Below, one piece after another: positions 8,619 through 16,509 of a stretch of DNA of 64,000 bases. The translations under genes and the position numbers were made by a program. The stretch comes from JAWKIJ01 sp041394325 (GTDB lineage: Bacteria > Actinomycetota > Acidimicrobiia > Acidimicrobiales > Microtrichaceae), in the NCBI GenBank assembly GCA_041394325.1, contig JAWKIJ010000001.1, forward strand, positions 496,001-560,000, given 5' to 3'. Each line of letters opens with the position of its first letter. The stretch's first letter is position 1. The notes beneath the pieces were generated by a model that was not told the DNA's origin, searched no databases, and saw only the letters and a list, made by a program, of their open reading frames with translations.

Positions 8619-9857
8619 GGCTCCTGCTTCCCGAACGCCCCGGCAGCCCGGAGTTCCGCGAGGTGACGGTCGTCGTAGCCGAGTAGTTCGCGGAGCACCT
8701 CGTCGGTGTGCTGGCCGACGGTGGGTGCCTTGGTCGGCAGCGGCAGATCCGTGTCGACCAACTTGAGCGGCGTCGGGAGCTGTTCGGCGCCGAGACGGTC
8801 GGCGCCGATGAACCCGAGCCGTTCACGGAACTGGGGTCCTCGGCGATGGTCTTGGGTGTGTTGACCGGCGCGATCGGGGTGTTGTGCTCACCACCGAAGG
8901 CGATCCACTCGGCTGCGGTCCGCTCCGCGAACACGTCCTTCAGGATTCTCTGGAGTTCACGGTTGCCCTTGGCATGGTCCCCGTACTGGCTGCCGGGCCA
9001 TCGTTCGAACAGCTCGGGCCGACCGATACCGTCGCAGAAGTTCTTCCAGAACTCCTGCTCCGACGCCATGAACAGCACGTGGCGGTCGTCGGAGGTCGCG
9101 TAGAACTGGTACCTCACCCCGTCCCGCATCCCCGCGGTGCCGGGTGCCCGCCGCTCGAAGTCGTCGGAGGGGTTGCCGGTGACCTCGTCGTCGGGTCGTT
9201 CGTAGGCCTTCCACGTCTCGCTGCGCAGCCAGTCCATCGCGGCCGCCGCGTCGGACTGCGCGATCTCCATCTGATACCCCTCACCCGAGGAACGGGCGCC
9301 GATGACTCCGGCAAGGACGCCGAGCGCTCCGAACAACGGGCCGGCGTGGATGCCGATGGAGGGGTGCTCGGGGATGTAGCAGAAGCCGTCGTCGTCGGTC
9401 TCGGGCTTCACGAGGCCGGCCCACGTGTCGTACGCGATCCCGTGGCTGGGCATGTCCTTGTAGGGGCCGGTCATCCCATAGCCGGAGATGGTGCACCAGA
9501 CGATCCGCGGATTGACCGCCTTGAGGTCGTCGTAACCGAGGCCGCGCTTGGCGAGCCCGCCCGGACGCATCGCCTCGATCACGACGTCGGCGTCCTTGAC
9601 GAGCTCGCGGAACACGTCGGCACCGTCGGGGGTTCGCAGGTCGAGCACCACCGAACGCTTCCCCGGTTGATGTGGAGGTGCATCAACGAGACGCCTTCGA
9701 CGATCGGCCAGGTCATCCGCCGGATGTAGTCGCCGGAGGGGGACTCGACCTTGATGACGTCCGCTCCGAGGTCCGCGAGATGCGTGGTGATCGCCGCGGG
9801 CCCCAGCATGGAGCATTCGACGACCCGGACACCGGTGAGCGGTGCACTGTTCGGCAC
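8615..9857 (-). CDS. CaiB/BaiF family CoA-transferase (two frameshifts)
   Basis: Reads as one family III CoA-transferase of about 414 residues once two single-base gaps are bridged. First frame: LTGVRVVECSMLGPAAITTH to HLHINRG; second frame: KRSVVLDLRTPDG, EAMRPGGLAKRGLGYDDL, GYGMTGPY, the conserved FWKNFCDGIGRPEL region; third frame: ending AAGAFGKQEP. The shifts are at 9661-9664 (four C, five needed) and 8833-8836 (four G, five needed). GTG at 9857 is chosen because GAAGGGG lies just upstream. It is first in the five-gene unit, 43 bases after operator copy 3. It moves CoA between acids. Confidence 0.82.
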
Positions 9858-9899
9858 GACAACCCCTTCCCAGCGGCGCACCTCGACGCACACCGCGAA

Positions 9900-9916
9900 T
9901 CTGACGGACCGTCAGA
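9900..9916. promoter_or_regulatory. Palindromic operator, copy 3
   Basis: TCTGACGGACCGTCAGA, identical to copies 1 and 2. On the minus strand TAGCTT (9917-9922) is the likely -10. It controls the CoA-transferase / ligase / oxidoreductase / TetR / sulfatase unit and so would autoregulate the TetR gene. Confidence 0.75.
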
Positions 9917-10045
9917 AAGCTAGCCCGCCCAGGACCGCGGCAACCTCGGACACGATCGACCGCGGCCTCCGCGGCGGAGTTCGGCAATCGGGGGGGGCGT
10001 TAGGGTTCGCCCACCCCCCGACCGGCCGCCACGACCGGAGTTGTC

Positions 10046-10912
10046 ATGACGCGTATCCACTCCACCGACCTCGCCGAGTGGACCGGCCTGATCGACGTCG
10101 AGCTCGCCGCGATCATCGGAGCGTGGTCGCCCCGGACCCCGGCCCGCCTGCAAGGCTCGTTGGAGCACACGTTGCTGCTGCCCGGCAAGCGCATCCGCCC
10201 ACTGATGGCGATGGTGACATTTGCCGCGTGCGGCCGGAAGCCGACCGCCATACTCCGCCCGGCGTGTGCGTTGGAGCTGTACCACGCCGGGTCGCTGATC
10301 CTCGACGACCTCCCTTCCATGGACAACGCCGGCAAACGCCGCGGCGCCGAGACGAACCACGTGCTGTTCGGGGAGTCCACCGCCATCCTCGCGAGCGCCG
10401 GGCTGTGGGTCGAGGGCTACCGGCTCCTCGCCGAGACCGGCGTCCACGGAACTGCGCTGTGCGGAGCCACGTCCAGGTTGTTGGGTGGTGACGGTCTCGT
10501 CGCAGGCCAGTACGCCGACCTCAACCAGTTCGACCGGTCGGTGACCATCGACGAACTGCTGGAGTGCTACCGGCTGAAGACGGCGGCCCTGTTCCGGCTC
10601 GCCGCCTACTACGCGGCGGTACTCGCCGAGGCGCCCGACGAGGACGTCGAGGGGCTCGACCGGTTCGCGACGATCGTGGGCACTGCCTTCCAGGTACGCG
10701 ACGACATCCTGGACGACGACGACGCTTCCGGGAAGGACGCGGGGAAGGATGGCGACAACGCGAAGCCGAACGTCGTCACCCTGCTCGGGGCGGACGGGGC
10801 CCGGGACCTGCTCGCCTCGCAGATGTCGGCGGCCTCGGAGGTGCTGGAGCGGCTCGGCACCGCGATCGACGTGGTCAACTTCGAGGTGCTGCTCGACAAG
10901 CTCGCGATCTGA
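10046..10912 (+). CDS. Polyprenyl (farnesyl/geranylgeranyl-type) diphosphate synthase
   Basis: 288 residues. First aspartate-rich motif DDLPSMD at residues 87-93 and second motif DDILDDD at about 219-225, with GKRIRP at 47-52 for diphosphate binding. The enzyme condenses isopentenyl diphosphate with an allylic diphosphate. DDLPSMD with two extra residues between the aspartates is the bacterial FPP/GGPP arrangement. The acidic/lysine stretch after the second motif (DASGKDAGKDGDN) is typical. It stands alone on the plus strand; dxs at 41.6 kb supplies the same pathway. Product chain length cannot be told from sequence here. Confidence 0.88.
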   Translation: MTRIHSTDLAEWTGLIDVELAAIIGAWSPRTPARLQGSLEHTLLLPGKRIRPLMAMVTFAACGRKPTAILRPACALELYHAGSLILDDLPSMDNAGKRRGAETNHVLFGESTAILASAGLWVEGYRLLAETGVHGTALCGATSRLLGGDGLVAGQYADLNQFDRSVTIDELLECYRLKTAALFRLAAYYAAVLAEAPDEDVEGLDRFATIVGTAFQVRDDILDDDDASGKDAGKDGDNAKPNVVTLLGADGARDLLASQMSAASEVLERLGTAIDVVNFEVLLDKLAI

Positions 10913-11024
10913 GGCCACGCCTCCGCGAGCGCGGGATCCCGCTACGGCGACGTCGGGCAAGCCCCGCTCGACGTCGGTCCTGCGGGGTACTGTTCGCCGA
11001 CCGAGCACTCAGGAGCAACGCCTC

Positions 11025-11519
11025 ATGGAGATCACCAGGACCCACACCTTCGACGCGCCGGCCGAGCAGTGCTGGGCGATGTTCAGCGACCCGGCCAGCC
11101 ACACCAACAAGTTCGAGAGGATGGGCCACATCGGGGTCGAGGTCGTCGAGAAGAAGAAGACCAAGAAGCAGCTGCGGATCGTGATCACCCGTGAGGTCGA
11201 GGTGGACGGGATCCCCGGGTTCGCGAAGAAGTTCATCAAGCCGCGCAACACGATGGTCAGCACCGACGAGTGGAACGACCTCGGTGACGGCACCTACGGG
11301 GGCACGTTCGTCCTCGACACCAAGGGTGTGCCGGTGCAGATCTCGGGTCGCACCCGGCTCGAACCAAAGGGGCAGCAGACCGAATACACGATCGTGCTCG
11401 ACATCAAGGTCAACGTGCCCCTCGTCGGAGGCAAACTCGCCGACTTCTCGAAGGGGATCGCGCTCCGACAACTCGACGAGGAGTTCGCCATCGGCGACGA
11501 GTGGCTCGCCGCCCACTGA
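11025..11519 (+). CDS. DUF2505 family protein (START-like fold)
   Basis: 164 residues, opening MEITRTHTFDAPAEQCWAMF, a pattern of polyketide-cyclase/START-like lipid-binding folds, and matching in length and layout the DUF2505 family of actinobacteria. Function unknown; a hydrophobic-ligand-binding role is inferred from the fold only. AGGAG at 11011-11015 sets the ATG at 11025. It follows the prenyl synthase by 112 bases on the same strand and may be co-transcribed. Confidence 0.75.
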   Translation: MEITRTHTFDAPAEQCWAMFSDPASHTNKFERMGHIGVEVVEKKKTKKQLRIVITREVEVDGIPGFAKKFIKPRNTMVSTDEWNDLGDGTYGGTFVLDTKGVPVQISGRTRLEPKGQQTEYTIVLDIKVNVPLVGGKLADFSKGIALRQLDEEFAIGDEWLAAH

Positions 11520-11544
11520 ACGCCCGGTCCGCGCTCGCGGCCGA

Positions 11545-11562
11545 CGCCCCGCCAGGCGGGCG
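11545..11562. terminator. Possible hairpin between convergent genes
   Basis: CGCCC/GGGCG plus GCC/GGC arms with one bulged C form a GC-rich hairpin between the ends of two convergent genes. There is no T-run, so it would be a weak or Rho-assisted terminator at best. Confidence 0.3.
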
Positions 11563-11589
11563 ACCCGATCCCGGACGAACCTGCTCCCC

Positions 11590-12267
11590 TCAGCGACCCG
11601 CCGCCCGGCGGAGTCGCTCGGCCATGTCGGCCACGTTCGTGTGCGCGTTCAGGCCGGAGGGATTCGGCAGTAGCCACAACGGCACACCGGCGAACTCCTC
11701 CGATTGCAGACCCAGCGTCGCGTGACGGTCCCCCGACGCGGTGCGCCACGCCATCACCCCTACGATCGCCACCGCGGCCGGCTCGAACCAGCCGACGATT
11801 CGCTCCAGGCGCGCCATTCCCGCGGCGAGGACGTCGGGAGGGACCTCGTCCGCTCGCCGTGTGACGATCTTCGCGAAGTCGGTCATCCCGATTCGGTGAC
11901 GTCGCAGCAGATGGGCCGGATCGCGTCCGACGTCGGTGAGACCGGCCTCCAGCATCGCCGGCCAGAAGCGGTTACCACCCCGCCCGAACGGCACTCCCGT
12001 CTGCGCGGAGGTCGGCGACGGGTTCACCCCGACCAACAGGAGGTCCATCGGTGCCCCCAACGTCGAGGGTGCCGTCTCGTACCACTGCAGCGTCCAGCGG
12101 CCGGAGCGCCGTCCGATCACCTCGAAGCCGCAGAGGTGCGCGACGTCGCCGAACAGCACCGGCGACAATCCTTCGGGGGGTCGAATCACCACACGACCGG
12201 CGCCGGGAAGGGACCCCTCCTCGACCGAGGCTTCACGGAGTGCCCGGTGCAACGCTCGCAGCAACAT
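11590..12267 (-). CDS. Mug-type G/U mismatch-specific uracil-DNA glycosylase
   Basis: 225 residues from the ATG at 12267, which has GAGGTG just before it. The two family motifs are present: VGVNPSPTSAQTG (water-activating Asn loop) and NPSGLNAHT (minor-groove loop). The enzyme removes uracil or thymine mispaired with guanine. It is longer than E. coli Mug (168 residues) because about 75 residues precede the catalytic core; these look structured (MLLRALHRALREA, GDVAHLCGFEVIG) rather than disordered. An in-frame upstream start at 12387 would overlap the next gene and is less likely. Confidence 0.82.
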   Translation of the reverse strand: MLLRALHRALREASVEEGSLPGAGRVVIRPPEGLSPVLFGDVAHLCGFEVIGRRSGRWTLQWYETAPSTLGAPMDLLLVGVNPSPTSAQTGVPFGRGGNRFWPAMLEAGLTDVGRDPAHLLRRHRIGMTDFAKIVTRRADEVPPDVLAAGMARLERIVGWFEPAAVAIVGVMAWRTASGDRHATLGLQSEEFAGVPLWLLPNPSGLNAHTNVADMAERLRRAAGR

Positions 12268-12350
12268 CGGCACCTCGGTGGGTTCCCGGTCGCCGAGGTC
12301 GCGGAGCGGGATCCGACCAGGTCGGCCCGCCCCTTGGCGGCCCGGCGGGC

Positions 12351-13307
12351 TCACAACAGCCAGCGGTCGTCCCGACCGCGCCGCCAACCCGACGCCGCGT
12401 GGGTGCCACCGTCGACGTGGATCGTCGTCCCCGTGACGAAACGGGCCAGATCACTCGCGAGGAACAGCACCGCCGCGGCGACGTCGACGGGCATGCCAAC
12501 GTGGCCCATGGGTGTCGGAAGACCGGTGGGGTCCGACAGTGCGGCCGCCGCCTCGGACAACTCGGCGTCGCCGGGGGTGGGGATCATGTCGGGGGCCACG
12601 GCGTTGACCCGGATCCCACGCGGCGCCAGTTCGAGCGCGAGCGTCCGTGTGAGGTTCTCCAGAGCCGCCTTCATCGCCGAGTAGACGGCGAAGCCGGGTC
12701 CGGCGCGATGCGCCTCGATCGAGGTGATGTTGACGATCGCCTTCCCCCGGCAGCGACGCGGCGGGGTTCCAGGCGCCATCCGACCCTGAGCCGGCTCGCT
12801 CGCGGGACCGGACGTCATAACCGCAAGCGAGCGGCGGATCACCGAGGTCACCTGGGTGAAGTTCTCCGCGATCAGCGCGGCCTCCCCGTTGGTCGACACC
12901 GCGTCGAACGCCGCGTGGAAGCCTCCACCGGCGTTGTTCACCACCACGTCCAGGCCACCGAATGAGTCCGACGCCGACGCGAGTGCCAGGTCCACGACGT
13001 CGGGATCGCGCACGTCACCGACGATCCGAACCGGCACGCCCCCGAACGCGGGTGTGTGTGACTCGTCTCCGCTCTCCACCGGGGCGGCGCCCTCAAGCGC
13101 GGTGATGCGGTCGACCGTCGCGGCCAACTCGCCCTCCAGCCGGTCCACCAACACGAGGTGGGCTCCCGCACGGGCGAACAGTTCTGCGACCGCCGCGCCG
13201 ATCCCCCGCGCCGCGCCGGTGACGAGGACCCGCCGACCGTCCATCCGGATCGCGTCGGGACCGAGTTGTTCGGGGCCGGTGGGATGCGCATCGGCGGAAT
13301 CGGACAC
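12351..13307 (-). CDS. SDR-family oxidoreductase
   Basis: 318 residues. Classical short-chain dehydrogenase: TGAARGIGAAV nucleotide loop near residue 32, NNAGGG, catalytic YSAMK, and VNAVAPDMI after it; C-terminal FLASDLARFVTGTTIHVDGG. It reduces or oxidises an alcohol/ketone with NAD(P). Two short insertions are unusual: one between the third and fourth strands (SGDESHTPAFGGVP) and one before the catalytic serine (PASEPAQGRMAPGTPP). The gene starts 3 bases after the stop of the sulfite-oxidase-like gene, so the two are co-transcribed. Confidence 0.88.
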   Translation of the reverse strand: MSDSADAHPTGPEQLGPDAIRMDGRRVLVTGAARGIGAAVAELFARAGAHLVLVDRLEGELAATVDRITALEGAAPVESGDESHTPAFGGVPVRIVGDVRDPDVVDLALASASDSFGGLDVVVNNAGGGFHAAFDAVSTNGEAALIAENFTQVTSVIRRSLAVMTSGPASEPAQGRMAPGTPPRRCRGKAIVNITSIEAHRAGPGFAVYSAMKAALENLTRTLALELAPRGIRVNAVAPDMIPTPGDAELSEAAAALSDPTGLPTPMGHVGMPVDVAAAVLFLASDLARFVTGTTIHVDGGTHAASGWRRGRDDRWLL

Positions 13308-13310
13308 GGT

Positions 13311-14912
13311 TCAAGCCTTGCGCACGCGGAACGACACGCGGTGCAACCCGGTCGCGCCGTCGGGATCGGGAGGCCTGACCGTGGGGTCCTGGACTCGACC
13401 CCGGTTGTCGACGGCACGCACCGCCACGGTGTGTCGTCCAGCGGACAGTTCGCGGACGATTCGCCACTGGACCCAGGTGTACTCCGACGTCGCCTCGCCC
13501 AGTTGGGCGCGCTGCCATGGCCCGTCGTCGATCGACACCTCCACCGCCGACACGCCGACCGCGGGCCGCCACGCGACACCACCGATCGCGACGTCACCGG
13601 ACGCGACCGTCGATCCCTGGCGAGGCGTGTCGATGCGCGACGCCAACTTCACGGGACCCCTCTTCGACCATCCGAGGGGCACCCAGTAACCGTCGCGATC
13701 CGCCCATGTGGTCAACTCGATCCGCTCGATCCACTTCGTCGCCGACACGTAGCCGTACAGCCCGGCGACGACGAGTCGGGCCGGAAAGCCGTGATTCACC
13801 GGCAGCCGCGCGCCGTTCATCGCGTACGCGACGAGCACCGGCCGACGGTCATCGACGAGTTCCAGCGGGAAGCCGGAGGTCCACCCGTCCACCGACGTCG
13901 AGAAGACCTGCTCGGCACCTCGACGGACGCCGACCCGATCGAGTAGGGAGCGGAGCGGGACCCCCTGCCACCGGGCGTTGCCGACGAGACCGCCCCCCAC
14001 CTCGTTGGACACGCAGCCGATGGTGATCGTCTCCTCGACGCTCGGCAGGGCCAGCAGTTCGCGATAGCTCAGCTCGATCGGCTCGCGGACCAGGCCGTCG
14101 ATCCGGAGGCGCCAACTCCCGGCGTCCACCCTCGGCGCGCTCAGCGACGTGTCGATCCGGTAGAAGTCACGGTTCGGCGTGAGGAACGAAGAGATGCCCG
14201 ATGTGTCGAAGCCCGGTACCGGATCCGGGATCGGTCCCACCGATCCCGGATCGGGCAACGCGATCGTCGACGCCTTCGCGACGACGTCGTCACGTCGGAG
14301 CGCCGAGCCGAGCACCGTGATCGAGGCCGCCCCCGCGGTGGCGGCTCCGGCCTCGACGAGGAACCTTCGGCGGGCAGGGACCCCGATGCGCCCCGCGAGC
14401 ACACCGGGCGCATCCTGCGGAGCGGCGACGACGTGCCGGTCGGCCGAGCGGACGAGTCCGACGAGTCGTCGACAGGTCGTCATCCCGACGCCGGAACCCA
14501 ACAGTGCTGCGGTGACGGCCGCGCCGATCGAACCACGGCGATCCACCGCCTGTGCCCAGAGGCCGGCCGCGGCGAAGGGGGCGAACGCCCATACGACCCG
14601 GGGACGGCGCAGCGCCGCCACACCGATCAGGGCGCCCAGCAGACAGCACAGGACCACGATCCCGGTTACCGTCGCCGCCTTGTCGGAGGTACCGAACACC
14701 GCGACGGCGAAGTCCTTCAACGATCCGGCGAACCGGTCGACGAAACGCGCTCCGACGGCGAGCACCGGCGAGGTGGGTGAGCCAGCGACGGCGGTGGTCA
14801 GCTCACCGGCCGCCAGGGCAGTCGCTGCGGCCACGGCCCCCGAGAGAGCAGCGGACCACCGCGCGCCACCCCTGAACCGCGGCGACGGCAAGGCCCCTCC
14901 AACATCGCTCAC
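13311..14912 (-). CDS. Membrane-anchored molybdopterin-dependent sulfite-oxidase-like enzyme
   Basis: 533 residues. Residues 1-160 hold about four hydrophobic segments (around 18-45, 82-100, 106-122, 130-146); then comes an RRRFLVEAGAATAGA segment like a twin-arginine leader (181-195), then a sulfite-oxidase molybdopterin domain with the Mo ligand Cys300 in TITIGCVSNEVGG and the HGFPARLVVAGLYG region, and a C-terminal Mo-co dimerisation domain (from about 430). The active site probably faces outside. moaC, moaA and moeA at 20-23 kb make its cofactor. No haem domain is seen. Physiological substrate unknown. Confidence 0.85.
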   Translation of the reverse strand: MSDVGGALPSPRFRGGARWSAALSGAVAAATALAAGELTTAVAGSPTSPVLAVGARFVDRFAGSLKDFAVAVFGTSDKAATVTGIVVLCCLLGALIGVAALRRPRVVWAFAPFAAAGLWAQAVDRRGSIGAAVTAALLGSGVGMTTCRRLVGLVRSADRHVVAAPQDAPGVLAGRIGVPARRRFLVEAGAATAGAASITVLGSALRRDDVVAKASTIALPDPGSVGPIPDPVPGFDTSGISSFLTPNRDFYRIDTSLSAPRVDAGSWRLRIDGLVREPIELSYRELLALPSVEETITIGCVSNEVGGGLVGNARWQGVPLRSLLDRVGVRRGAEQVFSTSVDGWTSGFPLELVDDRRPVLVAYAMNGARLPVNHGFPARLVVAGLYGYVSATKWIERIELTTWADRDGYWVPLGWSKRGPVKLASRIDTPRQGSTVASGDVAIGGVAWRPAVGVSAVEVSIDDGPWQRAQLGEATSEYTWVQWRIVRELSAGRHTVAVRAVDNRGRVQDPTVRPPDPDGATGLHRVSFRVRKA

Positions 14913-14940
14913 CGGTCGATCCTGCCTCCTCTACCACCCG

Positions 14941-14946
14941 TAGTCT
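14941..14946 (+). promoter_or_regulatory. -10 box of a leaderless promoter (phosphatase-superfamily gene)
   Basis: TAGTCT followed by exactly six bases and the GTG at 14953. This spacing puts the transcription start on the start codon and supports that start. Confidence 0.5.
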
Positions 14947-14952
14947 TGTCGG

Positions 14953-16503
14953 GTGCCCTCCGAGCCCCTGACCGCGGACCGCGCCGAGGAGGTGCTGTGC
15001 GGCGAGGCCGAACGGCACCGTGTGGACATGGTCCTGCGACGCATCGGCCGGCACCGCTATCGGGCGGCGTCGGCGGACGGCTGGGTGGAGTTCGCACGAC
15101 GGGCACACGCCGACGACGCGGGTGTCGACCGCTACCACTACGACCTCACCGCCACGAGTGGCAGGTCCCCGTTGCAATGGACCGGCTCGGACCGCCGGCT
15201 CGGCACCGACGCCGAACTCGCGCCCGCCCACCCCGACCCCGACGGCAACTCGTTTCCGTTCGCGTTCGACCAGATCGCCCAGTTCTTCGACTCTCGCCAC
15301 GCACCGGACCTGGTGGTGCAGCACCACCCGTCACACTGCTACGGCGACAACATCGGCCAGCACGGCTCACTCGGCGTGGTCCAGGCGAGGGCACCCTTCT
15401 TCGCCGCAGGCTCTGGACTCGAGACCCGCGGCGTCGTCGAGGGCGCGGCCCGCATGGTCGACATCGCGCCGACGGTGATGCACCTCCTCGGCGGGTCGCG
15501 TCATCCGTCGGGTGTGGGCCCGACCGGTGCGCGACGCCATGACGCGTTGCTGGCGCGCCAGGACGGTGACCCGATGTCGAGCCACATGGAGTACGGCGGC
15601 GCCCGCCACGTGGTGGTCGTGCTGCTGGACGGTTGCAACCACAACGAGTTGACCGCGCAGGTGACGGCGGGTCGTGCCCCCAACCTCGGGCTCATCGCCC
15701 GGGAGGGATTCACCATGCGTGACGGGCTGATCGCCTCGATGCCGACCGCCACCCTGGCGAACCACACCACGGCGTGCACCGGGGCACATCCCGGCCATTC
15801 GGGGGTGTTGCACAACATGTGGATGGAGCGCGGCACCCGACACACACCGGACCTGTTGGCGCTGGACCAGGTGGCGGACGCGATGCGCCATCTCCACCCC
15901 GAGGTCGAGACCGTCCACGAAGCGGTCCACCGGAGCCTTCCGGATTCGTACTGCGCGGCACTGTTCGAGTTCTGCGACCGCGGTGCCGACTTCAGTTCGT
16001 TCGCCGGGGTGCGCCGGGGACACGTTCCGGCGACGCCCGACCTGTCCTCGGTTCCCTACGTCCACGCCGACATGGTCGCCTCGTCGGAGATGTACGGGTT
16101 CATGTCGGCGGTCGACGAGGTCGCGACCCGTCAGGCCGTCGACCAGTGGCGACGCGGCGCGGATCACCCGCTTCCGACCTTCACCTTCCTCTCGTTGGCA
16201 CTGACCGACGAAGCGGGCCACGAGTCCGGCCCCCACTCGCCGGCGGTCGCCGCCGCGATCGTGGAGTCCGACCATCGCATCGGTCGCCTGTTCGACGCCG
16301 TCGACTCGGCAGGAGCGTGGCACGACACCGCGGTACTGGTGATCGCCGACCACGGTATGGAGGGGTGCGACCCCACCAACGCCGGCCGGGCCACCGCGGT
16401 GTTGGACGAGTGCTTCGACCCGACGTCGTTCACCGATGTCGCCGATGGGTTCGTCTACCTGCACGGCGCCGACCCGGCGCGATCGTCCGCCCGGCGAGCC
16501 TGA
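14953..16503 (+). CDS. Alkaline-phosphatase-superfamily phosphodiesterase with permuted-looking domain order
   Basis: 516 residues. Residues 215-470 carry the usual N-to-middle part of the phosphodiesterase/nucleotide pyrophosphatase family: VVVVLLDGCNHNEL (metal Asp226), MPTATLANHTT (nucleophile Thr near 265-267), TDEAGHESGPHS (Asp419, His423) and VIADHGMEG (Asp466, His467). The part that normally follows, a metal His in a HGSL segment, a beta strand APFFAAGSG and DIAPTVMHLLG, appears instead at residues 137-180, before the start of the fold. The protein ends 50 residues after ADHGM. It is leaderless (GTG at 14953) and is followed 6 bases later by an acyl-CoA synthetase. Substrate unknown. 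Confidence 0.75.
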   Translation: MPSEPLTADRAEEVLCGEAERHRVDMVLRRIGRHRYRAASADGWVEFARRAHADDAGVDRYHYDLTATSGRSPLQWTGSDRRLGTDAELAPAHPDPDGNSFPFAFDQIAQFFDSRHAPDLVVQHHPSHCYGDNIGQHGSLGVVQARAPFFAAGSGLETRGVVEGAARMVDIAPTVMHLLGGSRHPSGVGPTGARRHDALLARQDGDPMSSHMEYGGARHVVVVLLDGCNHNELTAQVTAGRAPNLGLIAREGFTMRDGLIASMPTATLANHTTACTGAHPGHSGVLHNMWMERGTRHTPDLLALDQVADAMRHLHPEVETVHEAVHRSLPDSYCAALFEFCDRGADFSSFAGVRRGHVPATPDLSSVPYVHADMVASSEMYGFMSAVDEVATRQAVDQWRRGADHPLPTFTFLSLALTDEAGHESGPHSPAVAAAIVESDHRIGRLFDAVDSAGAWHDTAVLVIADHGMEGCDPTNAGRATAVLDECFDPTSFTDVADGFVYLHGADPARSSARRA

Positions 16504-16509
16504 GTCCCG

